This document shows, one piece after another, positions 1 through 7,917 of a stretch of DNA of 64,000 bases; the first letter of the stretch is position 1, and each line of letters starts with the position of its first letter. Both the position numbers and the translations under genes were made by a program. The notes beneath the pieces are model-generated. The model searched no databases. It was not told where the DNA came from and saw only the letters and a program-made list of their open reading frames with translations. Source of the stretch: Dyella sp. A6 (lineage in GTDB: Bacteria > Pseudomonadota > Gammaproteobacteria > Xanthomonadales > Rhodanobacteraceae); the NCBI RefSeq assembly GCF_036320485.1, contig NZ_CP132911.1, forward strand, positions 744,001-808,000, read 5' to 3'.

Positions 1-1025
1 TGGCCCCGCTGGTGCAGGCTGACTGGAACGACCACGAGGCGCTGGCGGCCTTCGCTGCCCGCGTCGACGTGATCACTTTCGACTTCGAGAACGTGCCTGC
101 CGAGGCGGCCGAGCGGCTGGCGGCCGATGTCGCGGTATATCCCAATCCCGCGGCGCTGGCGGTGGCGCAGGACCGGCTGTCCGAAAAGACCCTGTTCAAT
201 GCCTGTGGTATCGCTACGCCAGCGTTCCAGCCGGTGGACGACCGAGAGGGACTCGACCGTGCGCTGGCCGCGGTGGGGGCGCCGGCGATCCTCAAGACCC
301 GCCGACTCGGTTATGACGGCAAGGGCCAGTTCCGTCTGCGCACGCTTGCCGATGCCGACGCGGCCTGGGCTGCGCTGGGTGCGCAGGCGGCCGAGCATGG
401 CCTGATCCTGGAAGCCTTCGTGCCGTTCGAGCGCGAGCTGTCGGTGCTGGCCGTGCGCGGCCGCGACGGCGAGTTCCGTACCTGGCCGCTGACCGGCAAC
501 TCGCATACCGACGGCGTGCTTTCGTTGAGCCTGGCGCCGGCACCGTCCATTGACGACCTGCAGCAGCGGGCCACGGCCTTGGCGCGCACGCTTGCGGAAC
601 GGCTGGATTACGTGGGCGTATTCGCACTGGAGCTGTTCGTGAAGGACGGCCAGCTGCTGGGCAACGAGATGGCGCCGCGCGTCCACAACTCCGGTCACTG
701 GACCATCGAGGGCGCCCACACCAGCCAGTTCGAGAACCATGTTCGCGCCGTGCTCGGCATGCCCTTGGGCGATACCGGCGTGCGCGGCGGCTCGGTGATG
801 TTCAACTGGATCGGCGAGCTGCCGGCTGCGGCGCCGGTGCTGGACACGCCGGACGCGCACTGGCACGACTACGGCAAGCAACCGCGGCCGGGGCGCAAGG
901 TGGGGCATGCCACGGTGTGTGCGCCGGATGCCGCGACCCTGGCGGAACGGGTGGCGACGATCGCCCGTGCGCTGGGACGTGAGGCGCAGGCCGAACCCGC
1001 CCTCCGGGCGCTCAGGGATCTCTGA
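1..1025 (+). CDS. purK: N5-carboxyaminoimidazole ribonucleotide synthase PurK (5' partial)
   Basis: PurK carboxylates 5-aminoimidazole ribonucleotide with ATP and bicarbonate to give N5-CAIR, in cytoplasmic purine synthesis. The open frame runs in from before base 1, so roughly the first 35-40 residues are outside the window; about 340 residues are visible. An internal GTG at 12 is not the true start. Visible family signatures are TFDFENVP near the front, the ATP-grasp segment KTRRLGYDGKGQ, EAFVPFERELSV, and the metal- and substrate-binding run NEMAPRVHNSGHWT. The gene ends 30 bases before a strong hairpin shared with the convergent sodB. purE would be expected just upstream but cannot be seen. 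Identification is secure; only the start is missing. Confidence 0.95.
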   Translation, partial: APLVQADWNDHEALAAFAARVDVITFDFENVPAEAAERLAADVAVYPNPAALAVAQDRLSEKTLFNACGIATPAFQPVDDREGLDRALAAVGAPAILKTRRLGYDGKGQFRLRTLADADAAWAALGAQAAEHGLILEAFVPFERELSVLAVRGRDGEFRTWPLTGNSHTDGVLSLSLAPAPSIDDLQQRATALARTLAERLDYVGVFALELFVKDGQLLGNEMAPRVHNSGHWTIEGAHTSQFENHVRAVLGMPLGDTGVRGGSVMFNWIGELPAAAPVLDTPDAHWHDYGKQPRPGRKVGHATVCAPDAATLAERVATIARALGREAQAEPALRALRDL

Positions 1026-1055
1026 GCTGACGGCAAGGCCCATGCGACAGGCATG

Positions 1056-1087
1056 AAAAAAGCGGAGCCCGTCGGGCTCCGCTTTTT
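1056..1087. terminator. bidirectional intrinsic terminator between purK and sodB
   Basis: A perfect stem (AGCGGAGCCC paired with GGGCTCCGCT around a GTC loop) is flanked by a run of A on the left and of T on the right. It can therefore stop transcription from purK on the plus strand and from sodB on the minus strand. Confidence 0.9.
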
Positions 1088-1120
1088 TGTTTGTGTTTGT
1101 TTGTGCCGTGTATGCCGGGA

Positions 1121-1699
1121 TCAGGCCAGGTTTTTGGCGGCGAAGTCCCAGTTGACCAGGCTCCAGAACGCCTCCAGGTACTTCGGGCGAGCGTTGCGGT
1201 AGTCGATGTAGTAGGCGTGTTCCCACACGTCGCAGGTCAGCAGCGGCTTGTCGCTGCCGGTGATCGGAGTGGCGGCATTCGAGGTGTTGACGATGCCGAG
1301 CGCGCCATCCGGACGCTGCACCAGCCAGGTCCAGCCGGAACCGAAGTTGCCGGCCGCGGACTTGCTGAATTCTTCCTTGAACTTCTCGAACGAGCCGAAC
1401 GACTTGGCGATTGCGTCGGCCAGCTTGCCGGTTGGCTCGCCGCCGCCGTTGGGCTTCATCGAGTTCCAGTAGAACGTGTGGTTCCAGGTCTGGGCGGCGT
1501 TGTTGAACATGCCGCCGGAGGACTTCTTGACGATGTCTTCCAGCGCGGCGTTCTCGAATTCCGTGCCCTTGATCATGTTGTTGAGGTTGGTCACATAGGC
1601 CTGGTGATGCTTGCCATAGTGGAACTCAAGCGTTTCGGCAGAGATGTGCGGCTCGAGGCCGTTCTTTTCATACGGAAGGGCGGGAAGTTCGATCGCCAT
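1121..1699 (-). CDS. sodB: iron superoxide dismutase SodB
   Basis: SodB dismutates superoxide to oxygen and hydrogen peroxide in the cytoplasm. The protein is 192 residues, the normal family length. The four metal ligands are where E. coli SodB has them: H27, H74 (in WNHTFYW), D157 and H161 (in DVWEHAYY). The glutamine at Q70, in the NAAQ run before WNH, and the FGSGW segment favour the iron over the manganese type. The ATG at 1699 is chosen because AGGAG lies eight bases upstream; an in-frame extension to 1741 has no homology. The gene is monocistronic and convergent with purK. The H2O2 it produces fits the OxyR/rubrerythrin cluster at 24-28 kb. Confidence 0.96.
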   Translation of the reverse strand: MAIELPALPYEKNGLEPHISAETLEFHYGKHHQAYVTNLNNMIKGTEFENAALEDIVKKSSGGMFNNAAQTWNHTFYWNSMKPNGGGEPTGKLADAIAKSFGSFEKFKEEFSKSAAGNFGSGWTWLVQRPDGALGIVNTSNAATPITGSDKPLLTCDVWEHAYYIDYRNARPKYLEAFWSLVNWDFAAKNLA

Positions 1700-1802
1700 G
1701 ATTGAGGCTCCTGGGCGTTGGCTGAGGGAGGGTGATGTCATGCGCGCCGCGCCGGTGGCGGCACGCGTCCGACTGATACACTAGCGTTCTTCGTGCATTG
1801 TA

Positions 1803-2147
1803 ATGATGAATACCCGACCTATGGACGTTAACGAGCGAATCAAGGCGGTACTGGCCGAACATGCCATCGTGCTTTTCATGAAAGGCACGCCGCAGTTTCC
1901 GATGTGCGGGTTCTCCAGTCGCGCCGCACAGGCGCTGAAGGAAGCCGGCGCCACGTTCCATGCGGTCAATGTGCTGGCCGATCCGGAAGTGCGTGCCGCA
2001 CTGCCGCACTACGCCAACTGGCCGACCTTCCCGCAGTTGTTCATCCAGGGCGAGCTGATCGGTGGCTGCGACATCGTGGAGGATCTCAAGGCCTCCGGCG
2101 AGCTCGCCCGCATGGTGCACGACGTGAGCGGCCCGGAACACGCATGA
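1803..2147 (+). CDS. grxD: monothiol glutaredoxin GrxD (Grx4 type)
   Basis: This is a CGFS-type monothiol glutaredoxin that carries or delivers [2Fe-2S] clusters, usually with BolA-like partners, in the cytoplasm. The 114-residue frame has the hallmark MKGTPQFPMCGFSSR with the cluster cysteine at C35, the glutathione-binding NWPTFPQLFI segment and GGCDIV near the end. The start is uncertain: ATG at 1803 is given, but the internal ATG at 1821 (MDVNERI) would give a typical 108-residue family member, and neither has a convincing ribosome-binding site. Its stop codon overlaps the next start (ATGA), so the downstream dehydrogenase is translationally coupled. Confidence 0.93.
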   Translation: MMNTRPMDVNERIKAVLAEHAIVLFMKGTPQFPMCGFSSRAAQALKEAGATFHAVNVLADPEVRAALPHYANWPTFPQLFIQGELIGGCDIVEDLKASGELARMVHDVSGPEHA

Positions 2148-2914
2148 TGCTGCCGACGGGGCGGCTTGCCGACGATTGGACCCCGCTGTCCGAAGGCAGC
2201 CTTGCGGGTCGCGTGGTCCTGGTCACAGGTGCTTATGGTGGTCTCGGTAGTGCCGTGTCGCGTGTCGCTGCACGTGCGGGTGCGACTGTAGTGATCTCAG
2301 GTAAGCGCAAGCGCCCGCTCGAACAGCTCTACGATGCCATGCTGGCCGAAGGCCTGGCCGAGCCGGTGATCCACCCGCTCGACCTTGAACAGGCCACGCC
2401 TACCGATTACGAAGCGCTGGCCGACGGCATTCAACGCGACTTGGGGCGGCTCGATGGCATCGTGCATGCCGCCACGAGTTTCAGCGGGCTGACCCCGGTG
2501 ACGATGCACAAGCCGGACGAATGGCTGCGCAGCCTGCATGTGAATGTGTCGGCGCCGTTTGCGCTGACCCAGGCGTGCCTACCGCTGCTGAACGCGGCGC
2601 CCGACAGCGCGGCGGTGTTCGTGCTGGACGACCCCGGCCTGCTCAGTCGCGCCCACTGGGGTGCGTACGGTGTCTCGAAGGCTGCGCTGGAGCGCTTCGT
2701 GTCGATCCTGCACGAGGAACACGACGAAGGCGTGCTGCGCGTGCATGCGCTGCTGCCCGCGCCGATGAGGACGGCCTTGCGCCGGCTTGCCTACTTTGGC
2801 GAGGACACCCTGCAGGTGCCGACGCCGCAGGCAGCTGCCGAAGCGGCAGTGTGGCTGCTTGCGCCGCAGGCGGCAGGCCTGCGCGGTCGTCTGCTCGACC
2901 TGCGGCCTGCATGA
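2144..2914 (+). CDS. short-chain dehydrogenase/reductase, YciK-like, atypical active site
   Basis: A Rossmann-fold SDR of 256 residues, most like the YciK group. The cofactor motif TGAYGGLG is at 28-35, the NVS segment at 134-136, and the catalytic pair Y175/K179 sits in WGAYGVSK. The catalytic serine expected 13 residues before the tyrosine is replaced: YciK-type proteins have SSS where this one has LDD (D162), so normal proton relay is doubtful. The start overlaps the grxD stop by four bases, indicating an operon. The substrate cannot be inferred. It may be a diverged oxidoreductase or a nucleotide-binding protein without classical SDR catalysis. Confidence 0.85.
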   Translation: MMLPTGRLADDWTPLSEGSLAGRVVLVTGAYGGLGSAVSRVAARAGATVVISGKRKRPLEQLYDAMLAEGLAEPVIHPLDLEQATPTDYEALADGIQRDLGRLDGIVHAATSFSGLTPVTMHKPDEWLRSLHVNVSAPFALTQACLPLLNAAPDSAAVFVLDDPGLLSRAHWGAYGVSKAALERFVSILHEEHDEGVLRVHALLPAPMRTALRRLAYFGEDTLQVPTPQAAAEAAVWLLAPQAAGLRGRLLDLRPA

Positions 2915-2984
2915 GCGCGGCACATTTCACATTATCCGGCTGCGCCACGCGGGTGCGGCAGCAAGATCGATACAGGGGGCCCTC

Positions 2985-3599
2985 ATGGAAACGCAGATGA
3001 CTACGCTGTCGGCGGCGATCCTGCTGTTCCTGATCATGGACCCGTTGGGCAACATTCCCTTGTTCCTGAGCCTGCTCAAGGACGTGGCGCCGCGTCGTCG
3101 TCGCGTGGTGATGGTGCGCGAGCTGCTGATCGCACTGGGCGTGCTGCTGGGGTTCCTGATCGGCGGGCGGCACATTCTGGACCTGCTGCAGCTCAAGCCC
3201 GACTCGATCAGCATCGCCGGCGGCATCGTCCTTTTCCTGATCGGCATCCGCATGGTGTTTCCGCCGGCCGATGGCGGCGGCATTTTCGGCAAGCCCGGCG
3301 AGGGCGAGCCGTTCATCGTGCCAATGGCGATTCCGGGCGTGGCCGGGCCTTCCGCCATGGCGGCGCTGCTGCTGCTGACCAATACCCAGCCGGGGCGCAC
3401 CGCCGACTGGGCGATCGCGCTGGTCGGTGCCTGGCTGGCCACGGCGGTGATCCTGCTGTGCTCGACCTATCTTTTCCGCTGGCTGGGCGAAAGCGTGCTG
3501 ACCGCGCTCGAGCGGGTCATGGGCATGCTTCTCATCGCCCTGTCCGTGCAGATGTTCCTAGGCGGTCTGGCTGCGTACCTGCACGGCAGCGGTTTCTGA
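2985..3599 (+). CDS. MarC family integral membrane protein
   Basis: This is a 204-residue protein of the MarC/UPF0056 family with about six membrane helices. It begins with the typical FLIMDPLGNIPLFLSLL segment, and a second conserved block (PMAIPGVAGPSAM) follows the middle loop. MarC proteins sit in the inner membrane; their transport substrate is unknown, and the old link to multiple antibiotic resistance in E. coli was not upheld. The ATG at 2985 is used because a G-rich Shine-Dalgarno (CAGGGGGCC) precedes it and the N-terminus matches the family; a longer frame from 2787 overlaps the upstream gene. It follows the SDR by 70 bases and may be co-transcribed. Confidence 0.9.
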   Translation: METQMTTLSAAILLFLIMDPLGNIPLFLSLLKDVAPRRRRVVMVRELLIALGVLLGFLIGGRHILDLLQLKPDSISIAGGIVLFLIGIRMVFPPADGGGIFGKPGEGEPFIVPMAIPGVAGPSAMAALLLLTNTQPGRTADWAIALVGAWLATAVILLCSTYLFRWLGESVLTALERVMGMLLIALSVQMFLGGLAAYLHGSGF

Positions 3600-3995
3600 G
3601 GGTGAGTGGCATGGGCTGGCGACTGCACTGAGGCGACCCGCCTTGGGCATGTCGTGATCTTGTAACGAAGGGCCCAATGTCACGAAAGACCAGCTCTCGG
3701 CGGACCCGGCTGGCTGCCTGGTGGGTACCGGTCGTTCGCTACGGGTGCTTGCCGCAAAGGCAAAATCTTTCGTTGCTGTTATCGTGATCATCGAGCCTTT
3801 TCCGTAAGGTTCGCGTGATCTTTCTTGCGTCAGTTAAAAAACTGTCACAAACTCTTTGTAAAATTCGCATTAACTTGCTTTGGGGTGGGCCATCTCGGCG
3901 ATGGCCATCAATCTGCACACGGTTGCCGTGCCTTGCGCGGCCGCATGCCGTCGGTGCCCGAGTTGTCAAACGTTGCGAAACTGGGATCAAACAAG
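3600..3995. other. intergenic leader of the first TonB-dependent receptor
   Basis: This 396-base stretch holds no credible gene. Its second half (about 3750-3880) is visibly AT-richer than the surroundings and probably carries the receptor promoter, leaving a leader of roughly 120 bases. No clear terminator for the MarC gene is visible. Confidence 0.6.
3836..3864 (+). promoter_or_regulatory. candidate promoter of TonB-dependent receptor 1
   Basis: TAAAAT at 3859-3864, preceded directly by TG, matches the -10 consensus at five of six positions. The -35 position, 17 bases upstream, is an A6 tract (3836-3841) rather than a consensus hexamer. The same arrangement occurs before receptor 2 at 7721-7749, which is the main reason to list it. 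Confidence 0.35.
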
Positions 3996-6900
3996 ATGAT
4001 GAATCGAATTCGAGCCAAAGTGCTGCCGTTCGCTATCGCGTCGTTGCTGGCTGCCACGCCGGTGCTCGCGCAGAACGTCACTTCCTCCTCGCTGGGCGGT
4101 ACGGTGCTTAACGCCCAAGGGCAGCCGGTTGCCGGTGCCACCGTCGAGATCGTCCATGTGCCCTCGGGCACCACCAAGATCGTGACGACCGATGCGCAGG
4201 GCCATTACAGCGCGCAGGGTCTGCGTGTGGGCGGCCCGTTCGAAGTCATCGTGTCCAAGACCGGACTGCAGAAGGCCGAGCGCGACGACGTCTACCTGCA
4301 GTTGGGCCAGAAGGGCGACATCAGCCTGAAGATGAGTCCGGAAGCGGCTGTTGCCAGCGCCAAGAACCTGTCGGCGGTGACGGTTTCCGCCAGCGCGCTG
4401 GCGCAGTACTTCACGCCCGACAACAAGGGCATGTCGACGTATATCTCGGAGGCGCAGATCCAGGCGACCCCGCAGGCCAACCGTTCGATCGACGACATCG
4501 CCCGTCTTGATCCGCGCATCAACGTGACCAACCAGGGTGACGGCTCGATCTCGGCCATGGGCCTACCGAACCGTTACAACAGCATCAACGTGGACGGCCT
4601 TTCCGTGGGCGACCCGTTCGGCCTGAACGCCAACGGCCTGCCTTACCAGAACTCGCCGATCTCGATGGACACCATCGCCGGCTACAACGTGTCGACGGCG
4701 AACTACGACGTGACCTCCGACACCGTCGGTGCGGACATCAATGCGGTCACCAAGTCGGGTACCAACAAGTTCCACGGTTCGGTTTACTACGTGTTCCAGA
4801 ACGCTTCCTCGATGGTGGGCAGGGCGGGCTGGCTGAATTCGGGCGACTCGGGCTACAAGTACAAGGGCTTCAAGAAGAACTGGACCGGCGGCTTCACCCT
4901 GGGCGGTCCGATCATCAAGGACAAGCTGTTCTTCTTCGTCGGTGCCGAAAAGCAGAATGTGACCGACATCGGCGCCGATTCCGTGAACGGCCTGGACAGC
5001 AGCCTGACCGGCGCCTCCACCTCGAACAAAGTGTCGCCGGCCGACCTGCAGCGCATCCTCAATATCGCCAAGGGCTACGGCATCGACACCGGCGGCTTCG
5101 GCGGCAGCACGGGTGTGACGTTGCAGGACAAGCGTTACCTGGCCAAGCTGGACTGGAACATCTCCGACAACCACCGCGCCACGCTGACCTACAACGACAC
5201 CAGCGAGACCCATCCGGTGCTGCTGGGTAATTCGTCCACCAACGTCGGCGTCAGCAACTATCGCTACGTGCAGGCGATCAAGAACAAGAACCTGTCGCTC
5301 GAGTTGTATGACGACTGGAACGACAGCTTCTCGACCGAGACCAAGATCGGTTACCAGCACTTCACGCAGAACACCAATGTGCCGACGCAGGCACCGCAGA
5401 TCGCGGTATCGGTGGCCGGCTACGGTTCGCCGACGGTGTACCTGGGCGAAGAGCAGTATCGCGACTACAACAAGGTCGACACCAAGAACCTCAACGTGTT
5501 CTTCGCAGGCACGTATTACGCCGGCGACCACACCATCAAGGGCGGCATCTACTACGAGCGCACCAAGATCTACAACCTGTTCGGGCGTACCGAATTTGGC
5601 GCGTACTCGTTCGATACCATTAACGACTTCGCCAGCGGCAACTACTACAGCTACAACCTGTACCAGCCGGCTCCGGGGTACGGCATCAACGATGTCGCGG
5701 CACAGTGGACCTACATCCAGTACAGCCCGTTCATCCAGGATACCTGGCAGGTCACCAACAACCTGTCCGTGCAGTACGGTGTACGTGTCGATATTCCGGA
5801 TTCGAACCACAAGCCTTACTACAACGCGGGCTTCCAGCAGGCATTTGGTTATCCGAACAACACGGCGCTGACACCGAGTCACAAGGTGGTCGAGCCGCGT
5901 CTGTCGTTCAACTACACCTTCGACACCAAGCGCATGATGCAGCTGCGTGGTGGCGTCGGCCTGTTCCAGACCTACCCGCCGACGGTGTGGATGACCAACC
6001 CGTACCAGAACAACGGCCTGACGGTTGCGACCTACAAGTCGTACGATCCGTCGACCGCTGCGTTCAGTGCGAACCCGCATGCCCAGAACATCCCGCCGGG
6101 TGGTGCCAACGTCATCGGCGACGTGGATACCATCTCGCCGAACTTCAGGCTGCCGACCTACTGGAAGATGAGCCTGGGCCTGGACCGCGAGCTGCCCTGG
6201 TGGGGCATGATCGGTACGGTCGAGGCGCAGGAAGTGCGCGCGCGCGATGCGATCCTCTACCAGTCCGTCAATATCGGGGCACCGACGGGCGTGTTGCCTG
6301 ACGGTCGCCTGGAATACTGGCGTTGCCCGGGTGCTGCGCCGAGCGGAACCGTGACCTGCAACGGCCAGACGGTCAAGCAGTCGCCCACGTGGAATTCGAA
6401 TTCCGCCTTCACGAACAACTCGACGCTGCTGACCAACACGAGCCGAGGCAAGACGGACGCCCTGACGCTGGCACTGCGCAAGCCCTTCTCGAATGAGTCG
6501 GACTGGTCGTTCAGTGCGGCGTTCACCTATTCGCATGCCACCGAAGTCAATCCGGGTAACAGCTCGCAGGCTTCATCGGGCTATGCGTATGTGGCACGCC
6601 TGAATCCGAACGACAATGTTGCTGGTATCGCCGACCGCAATATTCCGCGTTCGCTCAAGCTCTCGGTGGACTGGCGGCACAAGTTCTTCGGCAACTACTA
6701 CACCACCGTTTCGGCTTTCTACAACGGCCAGGACGGGTTGCCCTACACCTGGATCTTCACCGGCGACGTCAATGGCGACGGCATCTCGTATGAGGATCCG
6801 GCCTATATCCCGACGATCAACGATCCGAAGGTGTTCTTTGCCGACACCAAGGGCAATGCGGCCAGTGCACAGTTGGTGCAGCAGTTCCAGGACTACGTTT

Positions 6901-7289
6901 CGCACAATTCGTACCTGAACTCCCATCGTGGCCAGATCGCCAACCGCAACGGCGCGCGTGCGCCGTGGATCAACCTGCTGAATCTCAGTGTCTCGCAGGA
7001 AGTGCCTGGCTTCTTCAAGGGCAACAAGGGCATCCTGCGTTTGGACGTCTACAACTTCCTGAACCTGCTGGACAAGCACTGGGGAAATGTCCGCTACCTG
7101 ACCTACAACACCCGCAACCTTGCCGGCTATGGTGGCGTCAACAGCAAGAACCAGTACATCTACGAGCTGTTGACCGACAAGTACGGCAACTATCAGCCGG
7201 AGCAGTACGTCACGCAGGATGCAGGCAGCAACCCGACCCGCCTGATCTCGCGCTGGTCGGCGATGCTCACGCTGAAGTACACGTTCTGA
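3996..7289 (+). CDS. TonB-dependent receptor with carboxypeptidase-regulatory-like N-terminus (Oar type)
   Basis: A 1097-residue outer-membrane receptor that would import or bind a large substrate using TonB-ExbBD energy. In order: a signal peptide (1-25, cleaved after PVLA), a carboxypeptidase-regulatory-like beta-sandwich (about 33-110, GGTVLNAQGQPVAGATV), a plug domain (about 115-250) and a long beta-barrel ending in the aromatic LKYTF. This order is the Oar type. A calcium-loop-like DVNGDG lies at 924-929. The start is one of two adjacent ATGs at 3996 and 3999 that give the signal peptide; the ribosome-binding site is weak. A hairpin terminator follows. The ligand is unknown; peptides or glycans are usual guesses for this group. 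Confidence 0.93.
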   Translation: MMNRIRAKVLPFAIASLLAATPVLAQNVTSSSLGGTVLNAQGQPVAGATVEIVHVPSGTTKIVTTDAQGHYSAQGLRVGGPFEVIVSKTGLQKAERDDVYLQLGQKGDISLKMSPEAAVASAKNLSAVTVSASALAQYFTPDNKGMSTYISEAQIQATPQANRSIDDIARLDPRINVTNQGDGSISAMGLPNRYNSINVDGLSVGDPFGLNANGLPYQNSPISMDTIAGYNVSTANYDVTSDTVGADINAVTKSGTNKFHGSVYYVFQNASSMVGRAGWLNSGDSGYKYKGFKKNWTGGFTLGGPIIKDKLFFFVGAEKQNVTDIGADSVNGLDSSLTGASTSNKVSPADLQRILNIAKGYGIDTGGFGGSTGVTLQDKRYLAKLDWNISDNHRATLTYNDTSETHPVLLGNSSTNVGVSNYRYVQAIKNKNLSLELYDDWNDSFSTETKIGYQHFTQNTNVPTQAPQIAVSVAGYGSPTVYLGEEQYRDYNKVDTKNLNVFFAGTYYAGDHTIKGGIYYERTKIYNLFGRTEFGAYSFDTINDFASGNYYSYNLYQPAPGYGINDVAAQWTYIQYSPFIQDTWQVTNNLSVQYGVRVDIPDSNHKPYYNAGFQQAFGYPNNTALTPSHKVVEPRLSFNYTFDTKRMMQLRGGVGLFQTYPPTVWMTNPYQNNGLTVATYKSYDPSTAAFSANPHAQNIPPGGANVIGDVDTISPNFRLPTYWKMSLGLDRELPWWGMIGTVEAQEVRARDAILYQSVNIGAPTGVLPDGRLEYWRCPGAAPSGTVTCNGQTVKQSPTWNSNSAFTNNSTLLTNTSRGKTDALTLALRKPFSNESDWSFSAAFTYSHATEVNPGNSSQASSGYAYVARLNPNDNVAGIADRNIPRSLKLSVDWRHKFFGNYYTTVSAFYNGQDGLPYTWIFTGDVNGDGISYEDPAYIPTINDPKVFFADTKGNAASAQLVQQFQDYVSHNSYLNSHRGQIANRNGARAPWINLLNLSVSQEVPGFFKGNKGILRLDVYNFLNLLDKHWGNVRYLTYNTRNLAGYGGVNSKNQYIYELLTDKYGNYQPEQYVTQDAGSNPTRLISRWSAMLTLKYTF

Positions 7290-7332
7290 TCCTGCACCGC
7301 GTTGTCACCCCGGTGACAACGCCTGCAACGCG

Positions 7333-7361
7333 ACCGGCGCCCTCAGGGGCGCCGGTTTTTT
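7333..7361 (+). terminator. intrinsic terminator of TonB-dependent receptor 1
   Basis: ACCGGCGCC pairs with GGCGCCGGT around a short loop and is followed by a T6 run, 44 bases after the stop codon. Confidence 0.88.
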
Positions 7362-7523
7362 ATTGGCCGAGGCCAACTGCGTGGAACGACGGATCGGGCC
7401 GGTTACCCATATGCCGTCATCACACGAGGCACGTACCACATCTGCCGATTCCGGCATCTGTGCCCGAACCGAGCCCACTGGAATATGACGCTAGCCTGGC
7501 CTTGGCAGCTCGCCGAGATTGCT

Positions 7524-7540
7524 ACATTTTCGTGAAATGT
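7524..7540. promoter_or_regulatory. inverted repeat, possible operator
   Basis: ACATTT and AAATGT are perfect inverted arms separated by five bases (TCGTG). The size suits a dimeric repressor site. It lies about 200 bases upstream of the candidate receptor promoter, so it may instead control an unseen small transcript. Confidence 0.3.
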
Positions 7541-7720
7541 TTCGTGCTGACGGGAACTGCCGAGCAGGGCGACGTGCTTTTACGCAAATCATTGCTCGTG
7601 GACGGTCTCGCAAATTCTTACCCTATATGGCATTTAAATACAGTGACTTGTGCTCGGTATGGATGTCGTGTCTGTCCGGGGTAATGCCGAACGGGACCTG
7701 AGCCGCTCACGTCAAAATGC

Positions 7721-7749
7721 AAAAAAAATGTAAAAATTCAGTGTAGAAT
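7721..7749 (+). promoter_or_regulatory. candidate promoter of TonB-dependent receptor 2
   Basis: TAGAAT at 7744-7749, preceded by TG, is a good -10 element. An A8 tract (7721-7728) occupies the -35 position at 17-base spacing. The layout parallels the candidate promoter of receptor 1. The predicted leader is about 160 bases. Confidence 0.4.
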
Positions 7750-7917
7750 GCCGCCGTTCTGTGAGCTTGATGCCGGCCATGGTGGCCGTAGCTTTCCCCC
7801 TCGCTTCGCAGTAACCGGCAGGTCGATACGCCTGCCGCACGCAATCAGAAAATTTCAACGCACGGGACGCATCCGCGTACCGGCAAGCTTCCTTTTTCCT
7901 ACTTTCGGGGTAACACC

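Larger units (their letters stand above)
7362..7917. other. long AT-richer intergenic region before TonB-dependent receptor 2
   Basis: About 550 bases without a supported gene. The part from about 7500 to 7750 is clearly AT-richer than the neighbouring genes and contains the perfect inverted repeat ACATTT-N5-AAATGT at 7524-7540 and the candidate promoter at 7721-7749. Short open frames here (for example 7519-7701) lack homology and ribosome-binding sites. A small RNA or a multi-protein regulatory region is possible but not shown. Confidence 0.5.

Noticed and set aside
4563..6536. A 657-residue minus-strand frame opposite the first receptor.
   Set aside because: It is an artefact of GC-rich codon bias: Val/Arg/Gly/Asp-rich with no motifs and no start signals, fully antisense to a clear receptor gene.
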